A stretch of DNA of 64,000 nt from Streptomyces sp. RKAG293. GTDB taxonomy: Bacteria; Actinomycetota; Actinomycetes; Streptomycetales; Streptomycetaceae. Below are positions 7,994 through 17,674 of this stretch, one piece after another; the stretch's first letter is position 1, and the number at the start of each line of letters is the position of its first letter. The DNA lies in the NCBI RefSeq assembly GCF_023701745.1, contig NZ_JAJOZB010000001.1, positions 8,727,001 through 8,791,000 on the forward strand, read 5' to 3'. The notes under the pieces are model-generated. The model saw nothing but the letters and a program-made list of their open reading frames with translations. It ran no database searches and was not told where the DNA came from. A program made the translations under genes and the position numbers.

Positions 7994-9169
7994 ATGACGA
8001 GAACCACGGCCATGGCCTGGGCGGGGGGCGCCCTCTACCTCCTGATGGTGGGTCTGCTGATCGGGGGCGCGAATCAGGCTTCGGGCACCGTCCACGCTGT
8101 CGGTGCGATGCTGGCCGTGAGCCTGCTCGTCGGGGTGCTGCGACGGATGCCGCTGCTGGCTCTGGCCATGGCGCTCGTCGGATCCACCGCCGTGGTGGTG
8201 GGCACTCCCGGCTCCGTCCAGGTGAACCGGGCCGTGGGGTATCAGGCCCAGTTCCTGTCGTATCTGGCGGTGGACCTCGTCCTGGGCTTCATCGTCGCCA
8301 CCTGCACGCGCCGGGCGTCGATCGCCGCCGTGGCCGTGTCTTTCGCCGTGCAACTCCTGGTCGTGGGCGGCTTCGCCCACGGGGACGACGTGACCGTCAA
8401 CATCGTGATCGCCCTGCTGGCGATGGCCGCATCCTGCACGGTCGGGCTGCTCAGTCGCGAGCGCCGCGAGCACGCGGTGGCGCTGCGTTCGCAGGAGGTG
8501 GCCGAGGCGGTGACGGCCGAACGGCTGCGGATCGCACGGGAACTGCACGACATGGTCGCGCACAGCATCGCCATCATCGCCATCCAGGCCGGGGCGGGGA
8601 GCCAGGTCATCACGACCCGTCCTGAGGAGGCAGGTGAGGCACTGCGGGCCATCGAGGCCACCAGCAGAGAGACCTTGTCGGGCCTTCGGCGCACGCTGGT
8701 GGCGCTCCGTCAGGCCGACGCGGACGCGGCGGCCCCGGGGCAGGCACCGCTCGCGCCCTCGCAGGGGCTGGCGGACATCGAACGGCTGGCAGCGGCAACG
8801 GCCGAGGCGGGGGTGCGAGTCGACGTGCGCCGCAGTGGGGCGCAGCGGTCCCTGCCGGCCGACATCGACCTGTCCGCCTACCGTATCGTCCAGGAGTCGC
8901 TGACCAACGTGGTCCGTCACGCGGGCATCGGGCGGTGTCGGGTGCTCATCGACTACGGGGATGCGGAGCTGTCCGTGGAGGTCGTCGACGACGGGCACGG
9001 CATCGCGGCGAACGGCTCGGCCCAGGGCTTCGGCATCGTGGGCATGCGAGAACGGGCCGGCCTGCTGCGCGGTCACCTCAGCGCCGGGCCGCGTCCCGAA
9101 GGCGGCTTCCGGGTGACGGCCCGGCTGCCGCTGCCCGAACCCGTCGCAGTCCCGGTGGAGGCCCGATGA
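7994..9169 (+). CDS. Sensor histidine kinase (HisKA_3 / NarL-partner type), 391 aa
   Basis: The N-terminal part has about five hydrophobic segments (residues 8-155). A HisKA_3 dimerisation domain follows with the phosphoacceptor His185 in ARELHDMVAHS, then an HATPase domain (NVVRHAG N-box, VVDDGHGI). ATG 7994 is chosen because the membrane part begins there. It phosphorylates the response regulator encoded by the ATGA-overlapping next gene. Likely regulates the divergent ABC exporter (inference from adjacency); a membrane stimulus such as an antibiotic or lipid perturbation is plausible. Confidence 0.92.
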   Translation: MTRTTAMAWAGGALYLLMVGLLIGGANQASGTVHAVGAMLAVSLLVGVLRRMPLLALAMALVGSTAVVVGTPGSVQVNRAVGYQAQFLSYLAVDLVLGFIVATCTRRASIAAVAVSFAVQLLVVGGFAHGDDVTVNIVIALLAMAASCTVGLLSRERREHAVALRSQEVAEAVTAERLRIARELHDMVAHSIAIIAIQAGAGSQVITTRPEEAGEALRAIEATSRETLSGLRRTLVALRQADADAAAPGQAPLAPSQGLADIERLAAATAEAGVRVDVRRSGAQRSLPADIDLSAYRIVQESLTNVVRHAGIGRCRVLIDYGDAELSVEVVDDGHGIAANGSAQGFGIVGMRERAGLLRGHLSAGPRPEGGFRVTARLPLPEPVAVPVEAR

Positions 9170-9828
9170 CCATCCGCGTCGTACTCGTCGACGACCAGCC
9201 GCTGGTGCGGTCCGGCCTGCGCATGATCATGGCCGATCACATCGACCTGGAAGTCGTCGGTGAGGCCGCCACCGGCATCGAGGCGGTCCAACTGGTCCGG
9301 GACATCGGTCCCGACGTCGTGGTGATGGACATCCGGATGCCGGGCATGGACGGGATCGAGGCAACTCGCCTGATCACCGCAGGGCCGGCGACGACCCGTG
9401 TCCTCGTCCTGACCACCTTCGACGAGGACGACCTCGTGTACGGCGCCCTCCGGGCCGGCGCGAGCGGCTTCGTGGTCAAGGACATGGCGCTGAACGACAT
9501 CCTCGCGGCGATCCGCGTGGTCGCCGTCGGCGATGCGCTGATCGCGCCAGGTGTGACGCGCCGGCTGATCGCCGATTTCGTCGGGCGCCCCGGTACCGTC
9601 CCGAAGCGCTCCCCACGCCCGGTCGAGGGCATCACCGAGCGGGAGCGGGAGGTCCTGACCCTCATCGGGCTCGGCCGGACGAACTCCGAGATCGCGGACG
9701 ATCTCTTCATCACGGTGGCCACCGCGAAGTCGCATGTGTCACGTCTGATGGCCAAGCTGGGCGCCCGGGACCGGGTTCAACTCGTGATCACCGCGTACGA
9801 GATGGAGCTCGTCACGCTGTCTCACTGA
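9166..9828 (+). CDS. NarL/LuxR-type response regulator, 220 aa
   Basis: Receiver domain with acidic pocket D9/D10, phosphoacceptor Asp55 in VVVMDIRMPG, a Thr switch in VLTTF and the conserved Lys in FVVKD. The C-terminal LuxR helix-turn-helix begins at TEREREVLTLIGLG and includes NSEIADDLF and TAKSHVSRL. The start ATG overlaps the kinase stop. Expected to bind promoters locally, most likely that of the ABC exporter reading the other way from 7822. Confidence 0.95.
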   Translation: MTIRVVLVDDQPLVRSGLRMIMADHIDLEVVGEAATGIEAVQLVRDIGPDVVVMDIRMPGMDGIEATRLITAGPATTRVLVLTTFDEDDLVYGALRAGASGFVVKDMALNDILAAIRVVAVGDALIAPGVTRRLIADFVGRPGTVPKRSPRPVEGITEREREVLTLIGLGRTNSEIADDLFITVATAKSHVSRLMAKLGARDRVQLVITAYEMELVTLSH

Positions 9829-10088
9829 GCGCGTCCCCTGGGCATCGGGCGGGTTCCGATTTCTGCATTTCGTCGGGCGCGCGAATTCGATTCCTTCCGG
9901 CCGCACGCCGCAATGCCATTTCCGGTCGAAGCGATTGTGGCCGGTATCTCTGCGGTCGAATTCCGGGCGGTTGTCCTCGGCCGGTTCTCGCTCTGTTCAG
10001 CAAGGCCCCGGAGGTGCTGGCATGTACACGGCCTTCACCGGAGGCTCACCCGGCCTCCACGACGTGAACACGGCCGATTGGAGAATTC

Positions 10089-10748
10089 ATGTCCGGATTC
10101 CTTGCCGCGGGCGGAGCCATCGTGGCGCTCATGGCCGCGACCGTCTCTCCCCAGCAGGCGTCGGCAGCGGAACCGCCGCCCGACAAGATCGTGATCAAGG
10201 TCGCGACCGTCAACGGCTCGGGCTGTCGTGAAGGGACGGCCGCCATCGCCGTCTCCCCCGACAACACCGCCTTCACCGTCACCTACAGCGACTACCTCGC
10301 CCAGGTGGGCGCCGGGGCCCTGCCGACCGACTTCCGCAAGAACTGCCAGCTCAACCTGCGGGTCTTCGTACCCCAGGGCTTCACCTACGCGATCGCCCAG
10401 GCCGACTACCGCGGCTTCGCGTCCCTGGAGCGCGGGGCCAGCAGCGAGGAACGGGCCGGCTACTACTTCCAGGGCTCGTCGCAGACGGACCGCAAGGTCC
10501 ACTCGTTCCGCGGCCCGTACAGCGACAACTGGCAGACCTCGGACGTGACCGAAGTCGGCGCCCTGGTCTGGGCCCCCTGCGGGGAGATCCGCAACTTCAA
10601 CATCAACACCGAGTTGCGCGTCAATCTCGGAAGCTCGGACAAGAAAACCACGAGTTTCATGACGATGGACTCGACGGACGGCAGTGTCAACACCATCTAC
10701 CGCCTCGCCTGGAAGGAATGCCCGGACAATCCGAACCCGTGGCCGTAA
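10089..10748 (+). CDS. DUF4360 secreted protein, 219 aa
   Basis: Signal peptide to about residue 27 (FLAAGGAIVALMAATVS, then ASA-AE), followed by the DUF4360 pattern: a VNGSGC start, AFTVTYSDY, the C-x-LNLRV segment, and paired cysteines at APCGE and WKECPD. DUF4360 proteins are small secreted proteins of actinobacteria and fungi with no settled function. ATG 10089 has GGAGA upstream. It stands alone between the response regulator and a strong hairpin terminator. Confidence 0.85.
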   Translation: MSGFLAAGGAIVALMAATVSPQQASAAEPPPDKIVIKVATVNGSGCREGTAAIAVSPDNTAFTVTYSDYLAQVGAGALPTDFRKNCQLNLRVFVPQGFTYAIAQADYRGFASLERGASSEERAGYYFQGSSQTDRKVHSFRGPYSDNWQTSDVTEVGALVWAPCGEIRNFNINTELRVNLGSSDKKTTSFMTMDSTDGSVNTIYRLAWKECPDNPNPWP

Positions 10749-10809
10749 CCGGCCCGCGCGACGGCTGACACCCCCGTTCACGCCCTCGCGGATGCCTTTC
10801 CGCTCACAG

Positions 10810-10862
10810 TCAGGCCCCGGATCCGCTCGCGGACGCACTCCGCCCGTGGGTCCGGGGCCTGA
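10810..10862 (+). terminator. Hairpin terminator after the DUF4360 gene
   Basis: Arms TCAGGCCCCGGATCC (10810-10824) and GGGTCCGGGGCCTGA (10848-10862) pair over 15 bp with one mismatch around a 23-nt loop. No U-tract, as is common in streptomycetes. It lies about 60 bp after the stop at 10748 and before a convergent gene, so it may serve both. Confidence 0.7.
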
Positions 10863-10926
10863 CGGCGCTGCTGCTGCCTCTCAACTCCCCTGCGGGCGCC
10901 GCCTGTTCCACGCGCTACGGTTCGGG

Positions 10927-12078
10927 TCAGACGTCCTGGGCCGACCCTTGGCCCGTGGACAGGCCGAGGGCGGCACGGACCTGGACCGCTTCGGGATGGG
11001 CCATGTGGTCTTCGGCCCGGTGGACATGGGTCCTGAACTGCGTTGCGTCCGACGCCGTCGCCGCGTCCTCCCAGGCACCAGCGCTGATCTTGATCTCGGC
11101 CAGCATGTCGGCCACCGGCTGCTTCGCCTTCGCCGGCCAGGTCCGTGCCGTGAGTTGTGCGGACTCGTCGTGCAGCGCTTCGGCCATACGGGCGGCGAAG
11201 TCGCGGCAGGTCACCAGGTCCTTCACCGCTTCGGTGTCAGGGGCCTTGGCATCGGTCGCGTTCAACTTGGTGACGGCCTTGAGATACGCCACCTGGTCCG
11301 GGCTCAGCACCGTGGCGTCGGCACGCAGTGGCCGGGTCAGCTTCGCCGCGTCGCTGGCGAGGAAGCAGACGATCTGCCGGTTTCCCACCGCCCAGCTGCT
11401 TCTGGACGGCAGGAAGTAGTAGGCGCTCACCGAGTCCGGCAGTGCCCAGGTGTCCATGGCGTAGCCGTCCACCAGGGGATCGCACTTGTTCTCCGCCACC
11501 GTGGAGATCTGATCATCGCCCGGGTAGCGGGAGTCGCTGTCGGCGTCGAAGTGCCAGGTGCCCGCGACTTCGGCATCGTGCTCGACAGTGCAGGGCACTG
11601 TCGTCGTCCTGCTCGCCGACCTCGAGTAGGTGGTCTCACCGGGTTCGACCTTCTGCAGCGTGCCGTCCTGCAGCGTGAAACACTCCCCAACCGTCAGGCG
11701 TGCGGCACCGGGCAGGGGATCGGAGTGGGCACCGCGCCCGTGCTGTGCTCCGGTCAGGCCCCCCGCGATCAGGCCCACCACCAGCAGACCCGACCGCAGC
11801 GAGTCGATCGTGATCCCCGCGATGGCGAGCCCCCGGCCCCGCTCGCCGCTCCGCCGGATCTTGGACAGCGCGACCAGACCGGTGATGAGACCCACCAGAG
11901 GCAGGCACAGCAGCGCCAGTACCAGTGAGGCGATGGCTGCGCCGTTGGTCGTTGGCGCGGGTACGGGAAATGCGGGTGCCCACTGCTGGGGATACGGGTG
12001 GTTCACGGGCTGCGAAGCGTACGGATCCTGTGACTCAGGAGCCGGTGGCGGCGGTGGCGGCGTGGGCAGGTCGTTCAC
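10927..12078 (-). CDS. DUF4190 membrane protein with septum-formation-like extracellular domain, 383 aa
   Basis: A Pro-rich cytoplasmic N-terminus is followed by a DUF4190 two-helix membrane unit (ASLVLALLCLPLVGLITGLV and a second helix after RGLAIAGI). The outside domain begins with LTVGECFTL, as in septum-formation (Septum_form) family proteins, and contains Cys residues typical of exported domains. GTG 12078 is chosen over the longer frame because AAGGAGA lies nine bases before it. Role in the envelope is inferred; no enzymatic motif is visible. Confidence 0.75.
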   Translation of the reverse strand: MNDLPTPPPPPPAPESQDPYASQPVNHPYPQQWAPAFPVPAPTTNGAAIASLVLALLCLPLVGLITGLVALSKIRRSGERGRGLAIAGITIDSLRSGLLVVGLIAGGLTGAQHGRGAHSDPLPGAARLTVGECFTLQDGTLQKVEPGETTYSRSASRTTTVPCTVEHDAEVAGTWHFDADSDSRYPGDDQISTVAENKCDPLVDGYAMDTWALPDSVSAYYFLPSRSSWAVGNRQIVCFLASDAAKLTRPLRADATVLSPDQVAYLKAVTKLNATDAKAPDTEAVKDLVTCRDFAARMAEALHDESAQLTARTWPAKAKQPVADMLAEIKISAGAWEDAATASDATQFRTHVHRAEDHMAHPEAVQVRAALGLSTGQGSAQDV

Positions 12079-12711
12079 GGTGGAGCTGGTCTCCTTGGGG
12101 CGGGTCGACGTTCGGGACATGCGAGGGGGCCCACAGGTCGGTCGTTGCGGGGGTCCTCGATCCCTTTGCGGCCGCGAGGCGGCCACACTGCTCACCCACG
12201 AGATTTCCCCTGCTGTTGCGGAAGGCGACGTTGTGCGGTCGCGGCAACGCTTCTGTGGGTTCCCCCCCACGGCGTTCGGACGACACTACCTGGCGGCCCG
12301 CGTGCTCGAACGCCTGGACGACAGTCGTTGCAGAAGAGTGATCACCGGGCGGGTGGCAAGGGGAACCGCGGTCGGCTCACCTCACATCGGTGGGTGCTGT
12401 GCCGTCATAGAGACATGAACACGGGGTGACGCACGATCACTTTGGCCCCGGCGCAGGGCATGGCCACGGCCATGACCGGCGGCGGTCAGCTGCCGATCGG
12501 GCCCGGGCCCCGAGGCGGCCAGACCTTCGACGCATGGCTCGCCGAGCACGTCGCCGAGCACGTCGCCCAGGGGGGATGACGACGCCGTGCCCACCCCACG
12601 ATCGAGGTACCGCTGGCCTGGATGACCCGGGTCGCCTGCCGGATCTGCCTCGACCAGCTCGCCTCGGCCGCCGTTCGCCGAGATCGCCGAGACGGTGGGC
12701 CGCACCCTGAG
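12079..12711. other. 633-bp gap with no intact gene
   Basis: Lies between the start of the DUF4190 gene and the end of the lipase gene. It contains the decayed sigma-factor fragment described separately (12595-12705). Just before it is a short frame ending FDAWLAEHVAEHVAQGG at about 12580, which has no recognisable family. The part next to 12079 presumably carries the DUF4190 promoter. Confidence 0.6.
12595..12705 (+). pseudogene. ECF sigma factor remnant (region 2 fused to region 4, frameshifted)
   Basis: One frame reads EVPLAWMTRVACRICLDQLA and continues SAAVRRDR, which matches the end of ECF region 2 (the AWLTRVVTRLCLDQLRSA pattern). In the next frame, starting at 12671, it reads PFAEIAETVGRT, which is the start of region 4 helix-turn-helix in the same family. 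About 70 residues that should separate them are missing. The pieces match a SigJ-like ECF factor. Clearly non-functional; assignment is by eye. Confidence 0.5.
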
Positions 12712-13980
12712 TCAGTCGACGAACTCCATCGCCGGGTACCGGTCCGACGGCCCGTCCAGCAGCCGGCCGCTCCGCCCACGCAACCAGTGGTCGAAGTACG
12801 CCGCCACGTAGGCCTCATTGGTACGGATCGCCGTGGCCGGCTCGATGGTTCCGATGTCCTGCGTCCGGGTGGCAGGGGGCAGGCCCAGCTGCGGGAGCAG
12901 CGCTTCCGCGTCCGTGAACGACGCGTGCTCAGAACCGCGCAGCGTGAGCTGGCGGGTCCAGCCGGGTGTGTGGGCGCGGAACGCCTGCCAGCCGGGGCCG
13001 GTGTCCGTCATCCCGTCCTTGCCCATCAGCAGGAACGGCCGGGCGAGTCCGTGCTCGGCCACGGGCATGAGCGTGCCGTCGAAGTCGGTCAGGTTGCCGT
13101 CCATGTTGATGCCGGCGCGGATCCGCGGGTCGGCGTCCATGGCCGTGGCCGCGGCGGTGCCGCCCAGTGAGTGGCCGAACATGCCGACCCTGGACAGGTC
13201 GAGCGCTCCGGCGAGGCCGTTCGGCAGGCGCCGGCCGTCCGCGTCAGGGTTCCGGCCGGTGTTCAGCAGGCCCAACTGGTCGAGTACGAAACCGGTGTCG
13301 GCGGTCCGGACGGCGAGGGACTTCTGAATGAACGCGTTGGGATCCGTCGGCGTGACCATGGTGGCCAGCGATCCGTTGGGGAACTGGACTTCCGGGGCTT
13401 CGTAGGTGTTGTCGATGGTGACCACGATGTAGCCCCGGCTGGCGAGATCCGCCACCAGGGTGGTGCCCCAGGTCCGGGGTTCACCCAGTCCGGGGGAGTA
13501 GATCAGCACCGGCCTCTTCCCGTCTCCGCCGGCAACGGGAGCTCCCTCGGCTACGTGCGTGACCGTGGCCGCCCAGTCGATCCGCCCGGTCGGCAGGGTC
13601 ATCCCGAGGTAGTCGTTGGCGGTCACCGAGTCGAAGTGCTCCGCCGCACGGGGAAGCATGTACGGCGGTGCGGGGTGGTGCGCCGCATGAGCTGTGGGGT
13701 AGTAAACGGTGGCCATCAGTTCGCGGTAGTTCTGGCCGGTCTGCCACGGGTCGGGCCGGGAGTGGTCGACGAGGTGCACAGCCACCTCGCTGACCTGGAA
13801 CCTGCCCGTAGGGACGGGCAGCCCCGGGCGGGCCGGGTGCGCGGTTGTGGCACCGGTCGTGGCGGCCTCGGCGGGCAGGACGGCGGTCAGAGCGCCGATC
13901 GTGAGGACCGAGAAGGCGACCGCGGCCCACGGCCCGCGACGCCGGGTGGTTCGTTGCCTGAGCGGCTGTTCCTTCGTCAT
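12712..13980 (-). CDS. Secreted lipase/PAF-acetylhydrolase-like alpha/beta hydrolase, 422 aa
   Basis: Twin-basic signal sequence (TTRRRGPWAAVAFSVLTIG), then an alpha/beta-hydrolase core. Residues counted from the TTG three codons upstream: oxyanion region YSPGLGEPRTWG, nucleophile Ser274 in FGHSLGG, Asp297 in NMDGN, His355 in SEHASF. The order and spacing fit plasma-type PAF acetylhydrolases and related secreted lipases. ATG 13980 is preferred over TTG/GTG just upstream because of AGGA spacing. Exported and likely acting on short-chain or oxidised lipids (family knowledge). Confidence 0.85.
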   Translation of the reverse strand: MTKEQPLRQRTTRRRGPWAAVAFSVLTIGALTAVLPAEAATTGATTAHPARPGLPVPTGRFQVSEVAVHLVDHSRPDPWQTGQNYRELMATVYYPTAHAAHHPAPPYMLPRAAEHFDSVTANDYLGMTLPTGRIDWAATVTHVAEGAPVAGGDGKRPVLIYSPGLGEPRTWGTTLVADLASRGYIVVTIDNTYEAPEVQFPNGSLATMVTPTDPNAFIQKSLAVRTADTGFVLDQLGLLNTGRNPDADGRRLPNGLAGALDLSRVGMFGHSLGGTAAATAMDADPRIRAGINMDGNLTDFDGTLMPVAEHGLARPFLLMGKDGMTDTGPGWQAFRAHTPGWTRQLTLRGSEHASFTDAEALLPQLGLPPATRTQDIGTIEPATAIRTNEAYVAAYFDHWLRGRSGRLLDGPSDRYPAMEFVD

Positions 13981-14218
13981 GTGCACCAATCCTGCAGGCC
14001 ACGAGCTGTCGGCACCATCGGGATAACCCCCCGCACCACCGACCCGCTACCCCGGCCGGCGATCCGCCGCACACTCCCGCTCCCGTCGTCATCGCCGCGC
14101 TGCCGACCGGTCTCAGCCCTCCCTCCGAGCTGCCTGCGCCCCGCGAGAACCGAACGCCAACTCCCGTGCGTGATAACGGAGTACACGTTTGCGGGCAGAC
14201 GAATACGGGGGAACACGG

Positions 14219-17200
14219 ATGGGATCCACATCAAGGGCGAGAACGGCGGCGCTCGCTGCCGCGGTGGCCGGGACGCTGATCACGGGGACGGCGTCGGCCG
14301 GCACGCAGCCGGCGCGGGCCGCCGGCTCCACCGCACAGGACGGCACGACGGCGACGGCGAAGGCGTCGGCCGCCGGAACCGCGACCGTGACGCTGATCAC
14401 CGGCGACCGCGTCGTCGTCGGTGGTAACGGCCGCGTCGTCCAGCTCATGCGCGGCAAGGGCCGCCAGGGGACCGTCTTCTCGGTGCGGCGCGAGGGCGAG
14501 CACACATACGTCATCCCGCAGGATGCCCTCCACATGATCGGCGACGGCGTCCTCGACCGGCGGCTGTTCGACGTTGCCCAGCTCGTCAAGGACGAGTACG
14601 ACGACGCGCACCGCACCACGCTGCCCCTGATCGTCGGCTATCGGCGGGACGCCGCCGCAGCGGGGGCTTTGACCGCCGCAAGCGACGCGTTCGCCGGGGT
14701 CGCGCACGAGCGCCGGCCGCTGCCCGCCGTCGACGGCGAGGCGTTCAACGCGCCCAAGTCCGACGCCACGGCCCTGTGGTCGGTGGTCAGCGGCGGCACG
14801 AACGCCCGTACGGCGGGAGCCGCGCCCGTGGCACCCATCGCCCACCTGTGGCTGGACGCGAAGGTCCGCGCGGCCCTCGACACGAGTGTGCCGCAGATCG
14901 GCGCGCCCACCATGTGGCAGGCGGGCTACACCGGAAAGGGCGTCAAGGTGGCGGTCCTGGACTCGGGGGTCGACCAGAACCACCCCGACCTCAAGGGCGT
15001 CGAGACGGCGGAGAAGAACTTCAGCTCATCGCCCGACTCGAAGGACCGCTTCGGGCACGGCACGCATGTGGCGTCCATCTTCGCCGGGTCGGGCGCGCAA
15101 TCGGGAGGCCGCTACAAGGGCGTGGCGCCCGGCGTGCAGCTCCTGGACGGCAAGGTCCTGGACGACAGCGGCTTCGGCGACTCCTCAAGCATCGTCAGCG
15201 GCATGCAGTGGGCCGTCGACCAGGGCGCGAAAGTCGTCAACATGAGTATCGGGGGCGGCGACGACCTGGACATCGATCCGATGGAGGAGGCGATCGCCCG
15301 ACTCTCCGGCAAGGCCCTGTTCGTGGTGAGCGCGGGCAACACGGGCAACGGGGCCCACACGATCAACTCGCCCGGCAGCGCTCCCGCGGCGCTCACCGTC
15401 GGCGCGGTCGACAAGCAGGACCAGTTCGCGCCGTTCTCCAGCTGCGGCCCGACGGCCACCGGGGAGTCCAAGCCGGACCTCACCGCCCCGGGCGTCGACA
15501 TCACCGCGGCTTTGACCACGGAGAACACCGAGCCCTCGGGCAACGGCTACACCACCATGTCCGGGACCTCGATGTCCGCCCCGCACGCCGCGGGCGCCGC
15601 CGCCCTGCTGTTCCAGCAGCACCCGACCTGGAGCGGTGCCCAGATCAAGGCGCTGCTGACCGGATCGGCGAAGCCCAACCCGGCGCTCAACGCGTACCAG
15701 CAGGGCGCGGGCCGGGTCGACCTGACACGGGCCGCCACGGCGGTCGTCGTCTCCGAGCCCGGCTCGCTCGCCTTCGGCACGCAGCTCTGGCCGCACGCCG
15801 ACGACAAGCCGGTCGCGAAGTCGCTCACCTACCGCAACTACGGCGCCAAAGCCGTCACCTTGCGGCTGAGCGCGGCCGGGACCGACCCGGCGGGCCACCC
15901 GGCTCCGGCCGGGATGTTCACCGTCAAGGACGCCGTGCTGACCGTCCCCGCCGGTGGCAGCGCGACGACCACCGTCACCGTCGACACCCGTAAGGGCACG
16001 GTCGACGGTGCGTTCGGTGGCGGTGTGCTGGCCGCCGGGGACGGCCAGTCGGTACGCACCGGCCTCGCGGTCGTCCGCGAGGTGGAGTCGTACGAACTCA
16101 CCCTGCGGCACACGGACGTCAACGGCGCGGCTCCGCTGAGCTTCTACACCACGGTCACCGCGGTCGGCGGGGATCTGCCGGCACGCATTGATTTCCCGAA
16201 CAACCCGACGGGCGTCATCACCCAGCGGCTGCCCAAGGGCGACTACCAGCTGGAGAGCTTCGTCTACAGCCCGGACGACCGGATGGCCATCTTCGTCCAG
16301 CCGGTGTTGAAGCTGAGCGCGAAGACCACGATCACGCTCGATTCCCGTAAGGCCAAGCCGTTCACCGTCACCGCCCCGGATCCGGCCGCACGGCTGGTGA
16401 GCGCTACCGTCGGATACGAGGACCTGGCAGCGGGAGTGAGCAACTCCTGGGTCACGGACGGGCAGACGCAGATCCTCACCGCCGCGCTCGGGCCGGCCGG
16501 TGCTCAGCTGCACGCGCAGTACAGCGGCGTGTGGAAGACCCCCGGCGCGGCCGGCAAGAACGTCGACTACCGGCTGGTCTTCCCCCGAAAGGGCAGCTGG
16601 TTCACCGGTCTCACCCGCAAGGTCACCCCGGCGGAGGTCGCCGAGGTGAAACTCGGCTTCGGTGCATCCGTCTCCGGGGCGAAGGGTCTGGTCTGGGTGA
16701 ATCCGACGGACGAGAACGACTACGGCGTCGCCGTGCAGGACCCGGACCCGCAGAGTCTGCCGCTGGCCACCACGCAGTACGTCAGTGCCGCCGGGCTGCG
16801 CTGGTCCTGGAGCGCGTTGCAGGTCAACGCCCAAGGCGAAGGGCGCATCGCGTACAACGAGGGCCCGGTGGCCTACCAGCCGGCCACGCGCCACACGCTG
16901 AACTTCAACACCGGCGTGGTCGGGCCCGAGCTGGAGGCGGGGAACGATCAGGGCGCCCTCCGGTCCGGCGACTCCATCGACACCAGGATCCAGCTGTTCA
17001 ACGACGGCAGCGGTCACTCGGGCTCGTCCGTCGTCACCGAGGGCTTCACCCGGCTGGAGTCCGGCGGCCGGGTCATCGCCGAGGGGTCGGCCACCGACTG
17101 GCTGAGCGCCGAGGTTCCTGCCGCCTCCGCGGTGTACCGCCTGAGCATGGAGGCGAGCCGATCCGCCGAGGACACCTCCACCAGCACGAAGGTCGCCGCA

Positions 17201-17578
17201 GCCTGGACGTTCACCTCGGGCCGGCCGCCCGCGGACCGGACGGTCGAACTGCCGCTGTCGACGGTGCGGTTCTCGCCGAACCTGAGCCTGAGCGGCACGG
17301 CGCCCGGGGGCGGCACGCTGAAGGTGCCGCTGCGGTTGGGCGGCACGGCCGCCGCGGCCGGGCAGGTCGCCGCACTGACCGTCAGGGTCTCCTTCGACGG
17401 GGGTACGACCTGGAAGCCGCTCACGGTGACGACCGACGCGACGGGGGATCGCTCGGTGAGCGTGCGGCACCCGGCGACGGCCAGGACCGTGTCCCTCCAG
17501 GTGGACCTGAAGGACAAGGCCGGCAACACCGTCCGGGAGACGATCACGAACGCCTACCGGCTCGCCGCCGTGAGGTGA
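14219..17578 (+). CDS. Secreted subtilisin-family (S8) serine protease, 1119 aa
   Basis: GTG-free start at ATG 14219 after GGGGGAA. It has an Ala-rich signal peptide, then a propeptide (GTATVTLITGDRVVV to about 215). The S8 domain carries Asp248 in AVLDSGV, His280 in GHGTHVAS, the oxyanion Asn374 in SAGNTG and Ser451 in GTSMSAPHAAG. About 600 residues of beta-rich C-terminal domains follow, as in large streptomycete S8 proteases. Extracellular proteolysis is the likely role. Stands alone between two divergent or convergent neighbours, with a very strong terminator 40 bp after the stop. Confidence 0.95.
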   Translation: MGSTSRARTAALAAAVAGTLITGTASAGTQPARAAGSTAQDGTTATAKASAAGTATVTLITGDRVVVGGNGRVVQLMRGKGRQGTVFSVRREGEHTYVIPQDALHMIGDGVLDRRLFDVAQLVKDEYDDAHRTTLPLIVGYRRDAAAAGALTAASDAFAGVAHERRPLPAVDGEAFNAPKSDATALWSVVSGGTNARTAGAAPVAPIAHLWLDAKVRAALDTSVPQIGAPTMWQAGYTGKGVKVAVLDSGVDQNHPDLKGVETAEKNFSSSPDSKDRFGHGTHVASIFAGSGAQSGGRYKGVAPGVQLLDGKVLDDSGFGDSSSIVSGMQWAVDQGAKVVNMSIGGGDDLDIDPMEEAIARLSGKALFVVSAGNTGNGAHTINSPGSAPAALTVGAVDKQDQFAPFSSCGPTATGESKPDLTAPGVDITAALTTENTEPSGNGYTTMSGTSMSAPHAAGAAALLFQQHPTWSGAQIKALLTGSAKPNPALNAYQQGAGRVDLTRAATAVVVSEPGSLAFGTQLWPHADDKPVAKSLTYRNYGAKAVTLRLSAAGTDPAGHPAPAGMFTVKDAVLTVPAGGSATTTVTVDTRKGTVDGAFGGGVLAAGDGQSVRTGLAVVREVESYELTLRHTDVNGAAPLSFYTTVTAVGGDLPARIDFPNNPTGVITQRLPKGDYQLESFVYSPDDRMAIFVQPVLKLSAKTTITLDSRKAKPFTVTAPDPAARLVSATVGYEDLAAGVSNSWVTDGQTQILTAALGPAGAQLHAQYSGVWKTPGAAGKNVDYRLVFPRKGSWFTGLTRKVTPAEVAEVKLGFGASVSGAKGLVWVNPTDENDYGVAVQDPDPQSLPLATTQYVSAAGLRWSWSALQVNAQGEGRIAYNEGPVAYQPATRHTLNFNTGVVGPELEAGNDQGALRSGDSIDTRIQLFNDGSGHSGSSVVTEGFTRLESGGRVIAEGSATDWLSAEVPAASAVYRLSMEASRSAEDTSTSTKVAAAWTFTSGRPPADRTVELPLSTVRFSPNLSLSGTAPGGGTLKVPLRLGGTAAAAGQVAALTVRVSFDGGTTWKPLTVTTDATGDRSVSVRHPATARTVSLQVDLKDKAGNTVRETITNAYRLAAVR

Positions 17579-17617
17579 CCGCACGACGGTGACCACCGCA
17601 TGGCGCCGACGAACGTT

Positions 17618-17652
17618 CCGGCCCGGCCCCGCACCTCGCGGGGCCGGGCCGG
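17618..17652 (+). terminator. Strong hairpin terminator of the protease gene
   Basis: A perfect 15-bp stem (CCGGCCCGGCCCCGC with GCGGGGCCGGGCCGG) and a 5-nt loop ACCTC. It lies 40 bp beyond the protease stop. It also shields the convergent nitroreductase gene. Confidence 0.85.
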
Positions 17653-17674
17653 ATGCGCGCCCCCGGAGGCGGCA

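Noticed and set aside
15185-17596. An 803-codon minus-strand frame across the protease gene
   Set aside because: Antisense shadow of the S8 protease with no recognisable domain.
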